Positions 49,646 to 58,633 of a DNA stretch of 64,000 nt are shown piece after piece; position 1 is the stretch's first letter; each line of letters starts with the position of its first letter. Source of the DNA: Yersinia proxima (GTDB lineage: Bacteria > Pseudomonadota > Gammaproteobacteria > Enterobacterales > Enterobacteriaceae); NCBI RefSeq assembly GCF_902170785.1, contig NZ_CABHYG010000009.1:426560-490559 (forward strand), in the 5' to 3' direction. Below the pieces are notes generated by a model that worked only from the letters and a program-made list of their open reading frames with translations, ran no database searches and was not told the DNA's origin. The translations under genes and the position numbers were made by a program.

Positions 49646-50734
49646 ATGACTGATTTTAACCCTGTGGACCATCCACACCGTAGATATAACCCATTAAGTG
49701 ATCAATGGGTATTGGTATCGCCTCATCGGGCCAAGCGCCCATGGCAAGGCCAGCAGGAGTCGCCTTCGACGGAGAGTTTACCGGCGCACGATCCAGATTG
49801 CTTCTTATGCCCGGGCAATACACGGGTAACGGGTGACGTCAACCCTGACTACCGGTCAACCTACGTGTTTACCAATGACTTTGCCGCGCTGATGCCGGAT
49901 ACCCCTGATGCGCCGCAAAGTGATGATCCCTTGATGCGCAGCCAAAGTGCACGCGGCACCAGCAGGGTTATTTGCTTCTCACCGGATCACAGTAAGACAT
50001 TGCCACAGCTAACACTGCCAGCACTGGAAGATGTCATCCAGACCTGGCAACAACAAAGTGCCGAGTTGGGTAAAACATACCCTTGGGTACAAGTGTTTGA
50101 GAATAAAGGCGCAGCTATGGGCTGCTCGAACCCCCATCCACATGGGCAAATTTGGGCGAATAGCTTCCTGCCCAATGAAGCTGCACGGGAAGACCGCCTG
50201 CAACAGCAATATTATCAGCAGCATAAATCACCAATGCTGCTTGATTATGCGAAACGTGAGCAACGTGATGGCAGCAGAACAGTGGTTGAAACTGAGCACT
50301 GGCTGGCTGTAGTGCCCTACTGGGCGGCGTGGCCGTTTGAAACCTTGTTGCTGCCAAAAGCTCATGTTCTGCACTTAGAGGATTTATCGGATGAACAGCG
50401 CCACGACCTGGCTATTGCACTGAAAAAACTGACCAGCCGCTACGACAATTTGTTCTCATGTTCTTTCCCTTATTCAATGGGTTGGCACGGCGCGCCTTAT
50501 AACATTTATGGCACTGATAAAAACGATCATGGTGCTGATAAAACCGCTGACAATACACACTGGCAGTTACATGCACATTTCTATCCGCCATTACTGCGCT
50601 CTGCATCGGTACGTAAATTTATGGTGGGTTATGAAATGCTGGCCGAAACCCAGCGAGACCTTACAGCGGAACAGGCGGCTGAACACCTGCGGGCAGTAAG
50701 TGATGTCCATTATCGAGAAGCCGGAGTCAAATAA
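49646..50734 (+). CDS. galT: Galactose-1-phosphate uridylyltransferase GalT
   Basis: This 362-residue enzyme swaps UMP between UDP-glucose and galactose-1-phosphate. Zinc Cys are in CFLCPGN, and the nucleophile His is in NPHPHGQIW near residue 164. [11 protein letters not shown] near 310 supplies metal and substrate contacts. The loop just before HWQLHAHF is about 14 residues longer than in E. coli (348 aa) because of [18 protein letters not shown]. The gene starts nine bases after galE and overlaps galK by one base. Confidence 0.96.
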   Translation: MTDFNPVDHPHRRYNPLSDQWVLVSPHRAKRPWQGQQESPSTESLPAHDPDCFLCPGNTRVTGDVNPDYRSTYVFTNDFAALMPDTPDAPQSDDPLMRSQSARGTSRVICFSPDHSKTLPQLTLPALEDVIQTWQQQSAELGKTYPWVQVFENKGAAMGCSNPHPHGQIWANSFLPNEAAREDRLQQQYYQQHKSPMLLDYAKREQRDGSRTVVETEHWLAVVPYWAAWPFETLLLPKAHVLHLEDLSDEQRHDLAIALKKLTSRYDNLFSCSFPYSMGWHGAPYNIYGTDKNDHGADKTADNTHWQLHAHFYPPLLRSASVRKFMVGYEMLAETQRDLTAEQAAEHLRAVSDVHYREAGVK

Positions 50735-51885
50735 TGAGTTTAAAACAGCATACCCAGGCCATTTTCCGCCAACAATTTAGCCATGAACCTGACATCACGA
50801 TCAAAGCTCCGGGCCGCGTCAATCTTATCGGCGAGCATACCGATTATAACGATGGCTTTGTGCTGCCCTGCGCCATTGATTATGAAACCGTCATCAGTTG
50901 CAGTAAACGCAATGATCGCCAGATACATGTTATTGCAGCTGATTATGATAATCAGCAAGACATCTTCTCTCTGGATGAACCGATTGTCCCTCATGCGCAA
51001 TACCGTTGGGCTGACTATGTGCGCGGTGTGGTAAAACACTTGCAACTGCGTCATGCCGATTTTGGCGGTGCCTCGCTGGTTATCAGCGGCAATGTCCCGC
51101 AAGGTGCAGGCCTGAGCTCTTCGGCTTCTTTAGAAGTCGCCGTCGGCCAGGCGCTACAATCACTCTATCAGTTACCTCTGAGTGGTGTGGAACTGGCACT
51201 CAATGGCCAGGAAGCTGAAAACCAGTTTGTCGGTTGCAACTGCGGCATCATGGATCAGCTGATTTCAGCACTCGGTCAGCAAGACCACGCGCTACTGATC
51301 GACTGCCGCACGCTTGAAACTCGCGCCGTCCCCATGCCAGAAAATGTGGCGGTAGTGATAATCAATTCCAATGTGAAACGGGGCCTGGTTGATAGCGAAT
51401 ACAATACCCGTCGCCAGCAATGTGAAACTGCTGCGCGTTTCTTTGGGGTTAAAGCCCTGCGCGATGTTGACCCTAATCTGTTCTTCTCTATTCAGGATGA
51501 GTTAGATCCTGTGGTCGCTAAACGTGCTCGCCATGTGATTACCGAAAATGAACGTACTCTGGCGGCGGCTGATGCATTGGCGGCTGGCAATTTGAAATTG
51601 ATGGGACAATTGATGCACGAGTCTCATATTTCAATGCGCGACGATTTCGAGATCACAGTTCCACCGATTGACAGCCTGGTGGATATTGTGAAATCGGTTA
51701 TAGGGGAGCAAGGTGGTGTTCGTATGACTGGCGGTGGTTTTGGCGGCTGTATTGTCGCGCTAATGCCAAACTCGCTCGTCGAGCAAGTTCGTGCGGCTGT
51801 AGCGCAGCAATATCCGGCATACAGTGGCGGCAGAACTGAAACCTTTTACGTTTGTCAGGCTTCACAAGGAGCGGGTTTATGCTGA
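50734..51885 (+). CDS. galK: Galactokinase GalK
   Basis: This 383-residue GHMP kinase phosphorylates galactose at C1. It has the sugar-binding signature [19 protein letters not shown] near residues 27-45, the ATP loop [20 protein letters not shown] near 121-140, and the third GHMP motif [16 protein letters not shown] near 328-343. The length is standard. It starts in a TAATG overlap with galT. Confidence 0.97.
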   Translation: MSLKQHTQAIFRQQFSHEPDITIKAPGRVNLIGEHTDYNDGFVLPCAIDYETVISCSKRNDRQIHVIAADYDNQQDIFSLDEPIVPHAQYRWADYVRGVVKHLQLRHADFGGASLVISGNVPQGAGLSSSASLEVAVGQALQSLYQLPLSGVELALNGQEAENQFVGCNCGIMDQLISALGQQDHALLIDCRTLETRAVPMPENVAVVIINSNVKRGLVDSEYNTRRQQCETAARFFGVKALRDVDPNLFFSIQDELDPVVAKRARHVITENERTLAAADALAAGNLKLMGQLMHESHISMRDDFEITVPPIDSLVDIVKSVIGEQGGVRMTGGGFGGCIVALMPNSLVEQVRAAVAQQYPAYSGGRTETFYVCQASQGAGLC

Positions 51886-52943
51886 AAAACGACGCTGCAT
51901 CATCAAGCAGTGTTGACCAGTTAGCACCGGATGGTCACCCCTTTGAATTGACCGAGTTACATAATAAAACCGGTATGAGCGTGACGCTGATGGATTGGGG
52001 TGCTACCTGGTTATCAGCAATATTGCCGCTAAAAGGGGGCGAAAACCGTGAGTTGCTGCTGGGCTGTCAAACTCCGGCAGACTATCTGCATCAAGCGGCT
52101 TATCTCGGCGCGACGGTTGGCCGTTATGCCAATCGTATTGCTAATGCACAGATCACGGTGGAGGGCGAAACACTTCATCTGATCCCCAATCAAGGTAATC
52201 ACCAACTGCATGGTGGCCCGGAAGGTTTCCATGCCAGGCGCTGGAAAAAGGTTAAGCAGGACGAGAAGCAGGTCACTTATCAATTGCACTCTCCTGACGG
52301 TGATCAGGGGTTCCCCGGCAATCTCACCGCCGAAGTGCAGTATCTGCTGACCGAGGATAATCGGCTGGAGATTCACTATCAGGCTCAGGTTGATAAAACC
52401 TGCCCGGTAAACCTGACCAATCATGCGTACTTTAATCTCGATGGCGAAGGGCGAGATGTGCGGGAGCATCGATTACAGCTGTTTGCTGACCGTTATTTGC
52501 CGGTCGGCAGTGATGGGATACCCACCGGTGGACTCGAAAGTGTTGAAAAAACTGGCATGGATTTCCGTCAAGCGAAAACACTGGCGCGCGACTTCCTGCA
52601 AGACCGTTGCCAACAGCGGGTTAAGGGTTATGACCATGCTTATCTGCTGCATCGCACTTGTGGTGCTACCGAAAGCCCGGCGGCGCACCTGTGGTCCTCT
52701 GATAATCAGGTGCAAATGAGCGTTTACACCACAGCACCCGCATTACAGCTCTATAGCGGTAATTTCCTCGGCGGAACACCTGCGCGTAATGGCGGAACCT
52801 ATGCCAGCTACACTGGCGTCGCGCTGGAAAGTGAATTCTTACCTGATAGCCCTAACCACCCGGAATGGCCACAACCTGATTGCTGGCTAAAACCGGGGAA
52901 AACCTACCGCGCAACCACCGTTTATCACTTTATCGCGTTATAA
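51879..52943 (+). CDS. galM: Aldose 1-epimerase (galactose mutarotase) GalM
   Basis: This 354-residue mutarotase interconverts alpha and beta galactose before GalK. Conserved segments are [16 protein letters not shown] near residue 77, [19 protein letters not shown] near 99 with an active His, [11 protein letters not shown] near 178 with the second His, and [19 protein letters not shown] near 311 with the catalytic Glu. The start at 51879 follows AAGGAG and overlaps the galK stop by seven bases. An upstream GTG/TTG-type reading from 51852 is unlikely. Confidence 0.94.
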   Translation: MLKNDAASSSSVDQLAPDGHPFELTELHNKTGMSVTLMDWGATWLSAILPLKGGENRELLLGCQTPADYLHQAAYLGATVGRYANRIANAQITVEGETLHLIPNQGNHQLHGGPEGFHARRWKKVKQDEKQVTYQLHSPDGDQGFPGNLTAEVQYLLTEDNRLEIHYQAQVDKTCPVNLTNHAYFNLDGEGRDVREHRLQLFADRYLPVGSDGIPTGGLESVEKTGMDFRQAKTLARDFLQDRCQQRVKGYDHAYLLHRTCGATESPAAHLWSSDNQVQMSVYTTAPALQLYSGNFLGGTPARNGGTYASYTGVALESEFLPDSPNHPEWPQPDCWLKPGKTYRATTVYHFIAL

Positions 52944-52945
52944 CG

Positions 52946-52966
52946 GATTGCCGCTGCGGCGGCAGT
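52946..52966 (+). terminator. Hairpin after galM
   Basis: TTGCCGC pairs with GCGGCAG around a short TGC-type loop, with only a weak T-rich tail. It lies immediately after the galM stop and may end the gal operon. Confidence 0.45.
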
Positions 52967-53090
52967 CTCTATTCATCTAAGATAACTATCCATATTCAGC
53001 ACTACCATCTACGCTTAACTCCATCTGTCTGGCGTTAGTTCATCTGTAGTTCGCCGTTTCAGACCCCCAAACATTATCTAAGGAATTTCT

Positions 53091-53423
53091 ATGCGTCTAA
53101 CTACCCTATTACTCTCAGCCGGATTGCTGCTCAGTGTGAATGTGATGGCGGCGGATACAGCAAAAACCCCCTCACCGGCTCAAGCCGCGCAACAGAAAAA
53201 AATGACCGATTGTAACCAGCAAGCGACAACCCAATCCCTGAAAGGTGATGATCGGAAGAAATTTATGAGTCAGTGCCTAAAAGCACAAGTTCATCCTGAT
53301 GAAAAAGCCCTGACTCCGCAACAGCAGAAAATGAAAAGCTGTAATGCCGAGGCAGCAACCAAAGAGTTAAAAGGTGACGCGCGTAAAACCTTTATGAGTA
53401 CCTGCCTGAAAAAAGCCGCTTAA
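53091..53423 (+). CDS. psiF: PsiF repeat protein
   Basis: This 110-residue exported protein has a signal peptide (MRLTTLLLSAGLLLSVNVMA/AD). Two copies of the PsiF repeat follow, each with CN-A-T--LKGD-RK-FMS-CLK: about residues 40-64 and 83-107. In E. coli psiF is phosphate-starvation induced and follows phoA. Here it stands alone. A weak, imperfect set of 11-bp-spaced CTGTCTG/TAGTTCA repeats upstream might be a degenerate Pho box, but I would not rely on it. Confidence 0.88.
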   Translation: MRLTTLLLSAGLLLSVNVMAADTAKTPSPAQAAQQKKMTDCNQQATTQSLKGDDRKKFMSQCLKAQVHPDEKALTPQQQKMKSCNAEAATKELKGDARKTFMSTCLKKAA

Positions 53424-53453
53424 TCTACTCTTGTAATAATCATACATTTATCG

Positions 53454-53478
53454 ATATGGAGCCTTTAGTGCTCCATAT
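53454..53478 (+). terminator. Hairpin after psiF
   Basis: ATATGGAGC pairs perfectly with GCTCCATAT (9 bp, 7-base loop) shortly after the psiF stop. The tail is only moderately T-rich. The remaining AT-rich spacer up to 53722 should hold the promoter of the protease gene. Confidence 0.55.
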
Positions 53479-53722
53479 ATCACTTTAGTGTCCCCGTTTT
53501 CGTAGCTTGTTTTTTAGTGACGACAGGCTGCAACCTCGATACCACCCCTGATCAACCTATGAAAAGTAAACAATGCTAATGTATAAAACACAGCCACAAA
53601 TTATAAAATCATTAAATATCAATGAACTATATATTATTAAACTGATGCCAAACTGATACTACATAAATTAAATATTAAGTTAGGATTATTATCAACGCAA
53701 AGAAAAACATTCGAGGATTTAA

Positions 53723-55666
53723 ATGATGGGGGTAAATAATACAAATTATGAAATTTCCTCAGACGAATCTAATCTTAATATTCTTAAGAATTTAGGTCAG
53801 TCAGGAAAGGATATTAAAATAGGAATTATCGATGGTTTAATAGAAAGAAACCATCCTCTTCTAAACCATATGAATATTCATTGTTCATTAGTGAATGAAG
53901 AAAAACAAACCACACATGGTACTGCGGTATGCAGCATTGTAGGAGGTAAAGGTGTAGGTATTGCTGAGAATGTTGAAATTTACAATATTCCAGTATTCCA
54001 TGAGGACTCGCAGGGGGAATTACAAGGATGCTCTGAGTTAACACTTGCTAAAGCAATTAATGAGGCTCGTAAGCAAGGATGCCACATTATTAATATCAGT
54101 GGTGCATCGCTGTCGGTAAATGGTCGCGGATCTGATAATTTGCGTAAGGCAGTAAATCATTGCCAACAAGCTGGAATACTCATTATTGCAGCAGTAGGAA
54201 ATGAAGGTATTAATCAGGAGTCATTACCAGCCTCTTTAGATTCAGTATTAGCAGTTGGTGCTTGTGATAAAAATGGATATCCAGCCAAATTTAATAACTT
54301 TGGTCATAAACTAAGAAGAAAAATGTTGTTAGCACCAGGGATATCAATACCCGTAGCCATAACAGGAAACAATATCTCTCGGGTATCTGGTAGTAGTTTT
54401 GCCGCACCTATTATCACCGGATTTTCAGCATTAATTATACGGGCATTATCATTAAATGGAAATAATCAAGCAGCCGAGGTGGTCAATAGATTGTTATTTG
54501 AAACCGCCACAAAATTACAGTCGCCGGCTTTGGAACGCCAAATATTTACGTTACATCGTCTTAATATTTCATCGTTACTCCAGCGCGTACAACAAGAGTT
54601 AGCACTCTACCAACAAAATAGGAATACCATTATGTCAACTGAAGATAGCATTATTACCCCATCATCAACTGATTTATATCTTGCACCTGAAAATGTAATA
54701 ACGCCCGCAACTGAAGCAAATGAGAATTATATTTTTGAAGCATCAAACTTATCTTCTCAGCCACAAAATTCAAGTTTAACTTTACCCAAAATTAATGATT
54801 CGGCAGCCAATAACTATGTTCATGCGCCCATAAATAGAGTCAAACCACAGGCTGACTTTGATGCACGCCATGTTCGTCATCAGGAGAAAGTTTTTCTGAT
54901 TGGAACCATCGGTTATGACTTTGGCACAGAAGCGCGATTAGATTATTTCACTCAGGTTATGGGGAATGGACAAGGCCATCCTTTTGATCCGCAACAGATG
55001 GCAAAGCATCTGGTCGCCGGAGACAATATTGAACAATCCGACGCATTAATTTGGGTATTAAAAGTTGATGGCATTCCTGTCTATGCCATAAAACCCGATT
55101 CACAGTTTGCAGTATTGGAATATGCGCGAATAGTCAACTTCTTGAATGATCAAGAGGAAGAGGGAGTAGAACGTGTTTCAGTATCTGGAGTCGTCACTGG
55201 GGAAACACGCCTGTTTAATGGGCAAGTCATTCCAACCGTTAGCCCGGTATTACGCGGAATGTTCAATTGGAAATCTCGTGACTTAGCTGAATTAGTCATG
55301 GGCAAAGATGCCTTAAGCACACCAAAAACTGATGAACTGATGAACTTTATTAATCGCATTTACTACGAATTACGTAATCGCGGTTATGACTCCCATGAAC
55401 GTGCTATTAATTATGCGGCAACCAATGCCTACCAAATGCGTGAAGTTTTTGACGATGCTTATAAGGAGTCTTTATTCCTTAATACAATAAGTGCTGCGGT
55501 AAGCCCGGTAAGTCGCCCTGATTCAGACTGTTGGGATGTGGTATTAGAATTCTTCAATCCTAAAGAAAGATTAACCACGGCCCGTAAGTTATATCGCTAC
55601 ACAATCGATGTAAGCGATATTATGCCAGTAACAATTGGAACATTGCGCAGTTGGTATGTCTATTAA
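53723..55666 (+). CDS. Subtilisin-like protease with PatG-like C-terminal region
   Basis: This 647-residue protein has an N-terminal S8 domain (about 25-275) with an intact triad: D37 in IGIIDG, H65 in THGTAV, S225 in VSGSSFAAP, plus oxyanion N160 in AAVGNEG. A low-complexity linker rich in Ser, Thr and Asn (about 295-370) leads to a C-terminal region (about 375-647). That region has VFLIGTIGYDFGTEARLDYF, which resembles the C-terminal part of cyanobactin protease PatG. No signal peptide or membrane segment is seen, so it is probably cytoplasmic. GAGG lies upstream of the ATG. A PatE-like peptide gene follows after 95 bases. I infer it processes that peptide, by leader removal and possibly macrocyclisation. 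Confidence 0.8.
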   Translation: MMGVNNTNYEISSDESNLNILKNLGQSGKDIKIGIIDGLIERNHPLLNHMNIHCSLVNEEKQTTHGTAVCSIVGGKGVGIAENVEIYNIPVFHEDSQGELQGCSELTLAKAINEARKQGCHIINISGASLSVNGRGSDNLRKAVNHCQQAGILIIAAVGNEGINQESLPASLDSVLAVGACDKNGYPAKFNNFGHKLRRKMLLAPGISIPVAITGNNISRVSGSSFAAPIITGFSALIIRALSLNGNNQAAEVVNRLLFETATKLQSPALERQIFTLHRLNISSLLQRVQQELALYQQNRNTIMSTEDSIITPSSTDLYLAPENVITPATEANENYIFEASNLSSQPQNSSLTLPKINDSAANNYVHAPINRVKPQADFDARHVRHQEKVFLIGTIGYDFGTEARLDYFTQVMGNGQGHPFDPQQMAKHLVAGDNIEQSDALIWVLKVDGIPVYAIKPDSQFAVLEYARIVNFLNDQEEEGVERVSVSGVVTGETRLFNGQVIPTVSPVLRGMFNWKSRDLAELVMGKDALSTPKTDELMNFINRIYYELRNRGYDSHERAINYAATNAYQMREVFDDAYKESLFLNTISAAVSPVSRPDSDCWDVVLEFFNPKERLTTARKLYRYTIDVSDIMPVTIGTLRSWYVY

Positions 55667-55761
55667 GTCTAAAGCTCTCTCGATTTAAATATTTGTCGTC
55701 ATCCGACGGCGATAACCCGGTGATTAAATTCACCACTACATAAAATATGAAGGAAATAAAC

Positions 55762-55911
55762 ATGAAACTTCCAATCCAAGCTCAAAGTGTTAATCGTTCT
55801 AACCGTATTGCTGAAGCAAAAATGGCAGGTGTTAATCCAGCATTTTGGGACTCAGTGCTGAGTGTTCTGAAAAAAGCCGGTCAGGGTGCACTTGCCGGTG
55901 TATTAGGTTAA
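55762..55911 (+). CDS. Small RiPP-type precursor peptide with PatE-like leader
   Basis: This 49-codon ORF has AAGGA six to ten bases before its ATG. The leader MKLPIQAQSVNR resembles the start of cyanobactin precursors such as PatE (LPxQxQxVxR). A short Ala-rich, charged middle (IAEAKMAG) follows. The tail, from NPAFWDSVLSVLKK to AGQGALAGVLG, would form an amphipathic helix with net charge near +1 and no Cys. It looks like a membrane-active antimicrobial or signal peptide. The protease upstream and hairpin downstream support a real gene. Cleavage sites are unknown. Confidence 0.75.
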   Translation: MKLPIQAQSVNRSNRIAEAKMAGVNPAFWDSVLSVLKKAGQGALAGVLG

Positions 55912-55916
55912 TAATT

Positions 55917-55946
55917 AAGGTGCACAATTATTAAATTGTGCACCTT
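55917..55946 (+). terminator. Strong hairpin terminator after the peptide gene
   Basis: AAGGTGCACAATT pairs perfectly with AATTGTGCACCTT (13 bp, ATTA loop), then ATACTTTT. It begins five bases after the peptide stop and separates the peptide gene from the regulator. It may stabilise the short peptide mRNA. Confidence 0.8.
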
Positions 55947-56168
55947 ATACTTTTACTACCTCTGGTTAAAGTAAAAGAAAACGGAATTTCACCCAATACA
56001 GTTAGCTATTTTATCTGGTAGCTTTATTGTCATACTGAAGTTATTACATTAATCTATTCATGCACCCTTTAGTATTATAGTTTTTATTAAAACATTATAT
56101 TTAAACTACTCTACCTGGGGACGTGAATAGATTATTTTTATTAAAATTTATTGGTTGAGGTTAGCGAT

Positions 56169-56590
56169 ATGTCAAACCGTGGTCTACAAATAAACGCTTC
56201 AGAACTGAGACGCCTTAGATTAAAAAAAAATTGAGCCAAGAGCGGCTTTCTGAGCAAAGTTTGAGCTTAAAGTGCTATGTATCAATAGCAACGCTAAAAA
56301 GAGCTGAATGTGGAAAACCGATATCCAGGCAAACGCTTTACAAGTTGACCAAGTTTTTTGGGGTAGAGGCTGCTGTTTTAACTTCAGTCAACACGGAGAA
56401 AAATGGCGAGTTTGTCACTGACTTCCAACCAACATTGCAACCCATCGTGATCAATTGGAGTCTTTTATCTACATTAACAGATACAATTGAATATGAGTAC
56501 ATTACTTATATTTGCAGTGAACTCCACGCATCATTAATTAAGCTAAATAGTGACGAAGCCGTAAATAAAGTTTTTTCCGGAATAAAGTAA
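56169..56590 (+). pseudogene. HTH regulator interrupted at a run of nine A
   Basis: An ATG at 56169 with GAGGTT upstream opens MSNRGLQINASELRRLRLKKN and stops at 56232. The -2/+1 frame continues to 56590. One extra A in the A9 run (56222-56230) would join the parts into a 140-residue protein whose first 60 residues form an XRE-type helix-turn-helix (RRLRLKK-LSQERLSEQS...VSIATLKRAE...ISRQTLYKLTKFF). The second part alone would need a TTG start without ribosome site. It may be a true pseudogene, an assembly error, or a gene expressed by slippage. It is likely the local regulator of the peptide cluster. Confidence 0.65.
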
Positions 56591-56801
56591 AATTAATGCA
56601 CGTAAGTTTTTATAAAAAATATATCACAGCGTTCTTTAAGTAAGCGCTGAGTATTGAGATTTAAATATCGCCACTACTGGCCTTTATATAATCATAAAAT
56701 AGTTATAGGTTTCGTAATTGTTTTTATAACTATTTTCATATTTTAAATATATGATTCATTTAATGTTATCTCTGAAATCAAATTAGCAAGAGGAATAAAT
56801 A

Positions 56802-57653
56802 ATGAAATTTAATCTGATTAAACTTTTGCCTGTTCTTTTATTGGCTGCATGTACCACAACAGATCACTCCACCGCCCCCAAAACCACACTCTCGGCGCCT
56901 ACCGTTACTGAACAAAATTTGCCAGCTGCAGCTATTGATAGCTGTCTTGTCGGCTGCCCGACCGGTGGTAGTGATCAAACAGTTATCCGTGACGTGTATA
57001 CGCTGAACAATAACAGTAATACTAAATTTGCAAATTGGGTGGCATATAAAGTCACAAAAAGCAGTCAGGCTAGCAACCACCCGCGTAAATGGGCACAAGA
57101 TCCCGACTTGCCGGCCTCAGATACATTGGCACCGGCAGATTATACTGATGCTAATAAAAAGCTGGCCGTTGATCGTGGCCATCAGGCTCCGTTGAGCTTA
57201 CTCGCTGGTAATAATGATTCGAAGGCGCTTAATTATTTGTCAAATATCACGCCACAAAAAGCAGCCTTAAACCAAGGTGCATGGGTGAGACTCGAAGATA
57301 AGGAACGCGCATTGGCTAACCGTCAGGATGTTACTGCTGTTTACTCTGTTACCGGGCCGCTATTTGAACGCAATATCGGAACACTGCCAGCAAAGCCGTC
57401 TGTTGCAATCCCGAGTGGCTATTGGAAGATCATTTTTATTGGCACATCACCGGATAAAGGCCAGTATGCCGCATTCCTAATGGATCAAGATACGGCCAAA
57501 TCAGCTAATTTTTGCGATTATCAAGTCACCGTTGATACTATAGAAGCAAAAACAAATCCCCAATTGACTATCTGGTCAAACTTGCCCGCTGATGTTGCCC
57601 AAATAATTAAATCACAGAAAGGGACGCTGGCTAAGACGATTGGGTGCGATTAA
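56802..57653 (+). CDS. Serratia-type non-specific nuclease with lipoprotein signal
   Basis: This 283-residue protein has a lipoprotein signal with lipobox LLAAC (C17) and a Thr/Pro-rich linker to about residue 45. The nuclease domain starts IDSCLVGCPTGGS. It has the DRGHQAP motif with general-base H127, NYLSNITPQKAALNQGAWVRLE with the metal-binding Asn, and YSVTGPLFER, all as in Serratia marcescens nuclease. The Cys pair in SCLVGC also matches that enzyme. It should degrade DNA and RNA outside the cytoplasm, tethered to a membrane if the lipobox works. A ribosome site AAGAGG precedes the ATG. It ends the AT-rich accessory block. Confidence 0.9.
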   Translation: MKFNLIKLLPVLLLAACTTTDHSTAPKTTLSAPTVTEQNLPAAAIDSCLVGCPTGGSDQTVIRDVYTLNNNSNTKFANWVAYKVTKSSQASNHPRKWAQDPDLPASDTLAPADYTDANKKLAVDRGHQAPLSLLAGNNDSKALNYLSNITPQKAALNQGAWVRLEDKERALANRQDVTAVYSVTGPLFERNIGTLPAKPSVAIPSGYWKIIFIGTSPDKGQYAAFLMDQDTAKSANFCDYQVTVDTIEAKTNPQLTIWSNLPADVAQIIKSQKGTLAKTIGCD

Positions 57654-57743
57654 ATCGATTCGACCCTTGGCCTTACCTTATGATAAAAAATTGGCTATGG
57701 TTAAACACTATCGATTGCTGTCTGCGGTCATCACGCAATATAA

Positions 57744-57758
57744 TGATAATAGTTATCA
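57744..57758. promoter_or_regulatory. Fur box upstream of gpmA
   Basis: TGATAATAGTTATCA matches the 7-1-7 Fur core TGATAATNATTATCA with one change, inside a longer perfect AATGATAA/TTATCATT palindrome. E. coli gpmA is known to be Fur-regulated. It lies 102 bases before the gpmA start codon. Confidence 0.75.
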
Positions 57759-57763
57759 TTGAA

Positions 57764-57834
57764 TATACCCTGAATAATTCGAGTTGCAGCAAGACAGTCA
57801 ATACGTATGCAGCTTGAAGTTGTAATCGGTATAA
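57764..57834. repeat. Short dispersed intergenic repeat with inverted ends
   Basis: The ends TATACCCTGAATAATTCGAG and AGCTTGAAGTTGTAATCGGT form an imperfect inverted pair. They resemble the edges of a longer intergenic repeat I know from Yersinia and Serratia (CCCTGAATAATTCGAGTTGC ... GCAACTTGAAG). The centre is missing, so this is a short or deleted copy, inserted between the Fur box and gpmA. Confidence 0.5.
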
Positions 57835-57859
57835 ATTAGTCATCTGAGGAGTTCGAACT

Positions 57860-58612
57860 ATGGCAGTAACAAAGCTGGTTCTGGTACGTCACGGCGAAAG
57901 TCAATGGAACAACGAAAACCGCTTTACGGGTTGGTATGACGTTGATTTGTCTGAAAAAGGCCGTACCGAAGCAAAAGCAGCTGGCAAGCTGTTGAAAGAT
58001 GAAGGTTTTACTTTTGATTTCGCCTACACCTCAGTATTAAAACGCGCTATCCATACCTTGTGGAGTATCCTGGACGAACTGGATCAGGCTTGGCTTCCAA
58101 CGGAAAAAACCTGGAAACTGAATGAGCGTCATTATGGCGCATTGCAAGGTCTGGATAAATCTGAAACTGCGGCTAAATACGGTGACGAACAAGTTAAACT
58201 GTGGCGTCGCGGCTTTGCCATCACCCCTCCAGCACTGGATAAAAGTGATGAGCGCTTCCCTGGCCATGACCCCCGCTATGCAAAATTAACTGATGCAGAG
58301 CTGCCAACTACTGAAAGCCTGGCTCTGACTATCGATCGCGTTATCCCTTACTGGGAAGAAGTGATCAAACCACGCATCGCCAGTGGTGAGCGCGTTATCA
58401 TCGCCGCTCACGGTAACTCTCTGCGTGCACTGGTTAAATATCTGGATAATCTGAACGAAGAAGAAATTCTTGAGCTGAATATCCCAACTGGTGTGCCATT
58501 GGTGTATGAGTTTGACGAAAACTTCAAACCAATCAAACACTACTATCTGGGCAACGCTGATGAAATCGCGGCTAAAGCTGCTGCGGTTGCCAATCAGGGT
58601 AAAGCCAAGTAA
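57860..58612 (+). CDS. gpmA: 2,3-bisphosphoglycerate-dependent phosphoglycerate mutase GpmA
   Basis: This 250-residue glycolytic enzyme interconverts 3- and 2-phosphoglycerate. The phospho-His motif [10 protein letters not shown] lies near residue 8, with [14 protein letters not shown] next. [18 protein letters not shown] near 88 and the second catalytic His in [13 protein letters not shown] near 184 follow. Length matches E. coli GpmA. GAGGAG lies upstream of the ATG. Confidence 0.97.
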   Translation: MAVTKLVLVRHGESQWNNENRFTGWYDVDLSEKGRTEAKAAGKLLKDEGFTFDFAYTSVLKRAIHTLWSILDELDQAWLPTEKTWKLNERHYGALQGLDKSETAAKYGDEQVKLWRRGFAITPPALDKSDERFPGHDPRYAKLTDAELPTTESLALTIDRVIPYWEEVIKPRIASGERVIIAAHGNSLRALVKYLDNLNEEEILELNIPTGVPLVYEFDENFKPIKHYYLGNADEIAAKAAAVANQGKAK

Positions 58613-58633
58613 TCATTCCTGATTAGTCGCATT

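Noticed and set aside
53040..53090. Pho box upstream of psiF
   Set aside because: Only loosely spaced CTGTCTG/TAGTTCA repeats are present, too far from the consensus to claim.
56231..56590. Intact 119-residue regulator starting at TTG
   Set aside because: No ribosome site precedes the TTG. The in-frame upstream ATG plus the A9 run better explains the HTH domain as an interrupted longer gene.
53424..57660. Prophage or integrative element as carrier of the accessory block
   Set aside because: No integrase, transposase, direct-repeat ends or tRNA attachment site is visible around the block.
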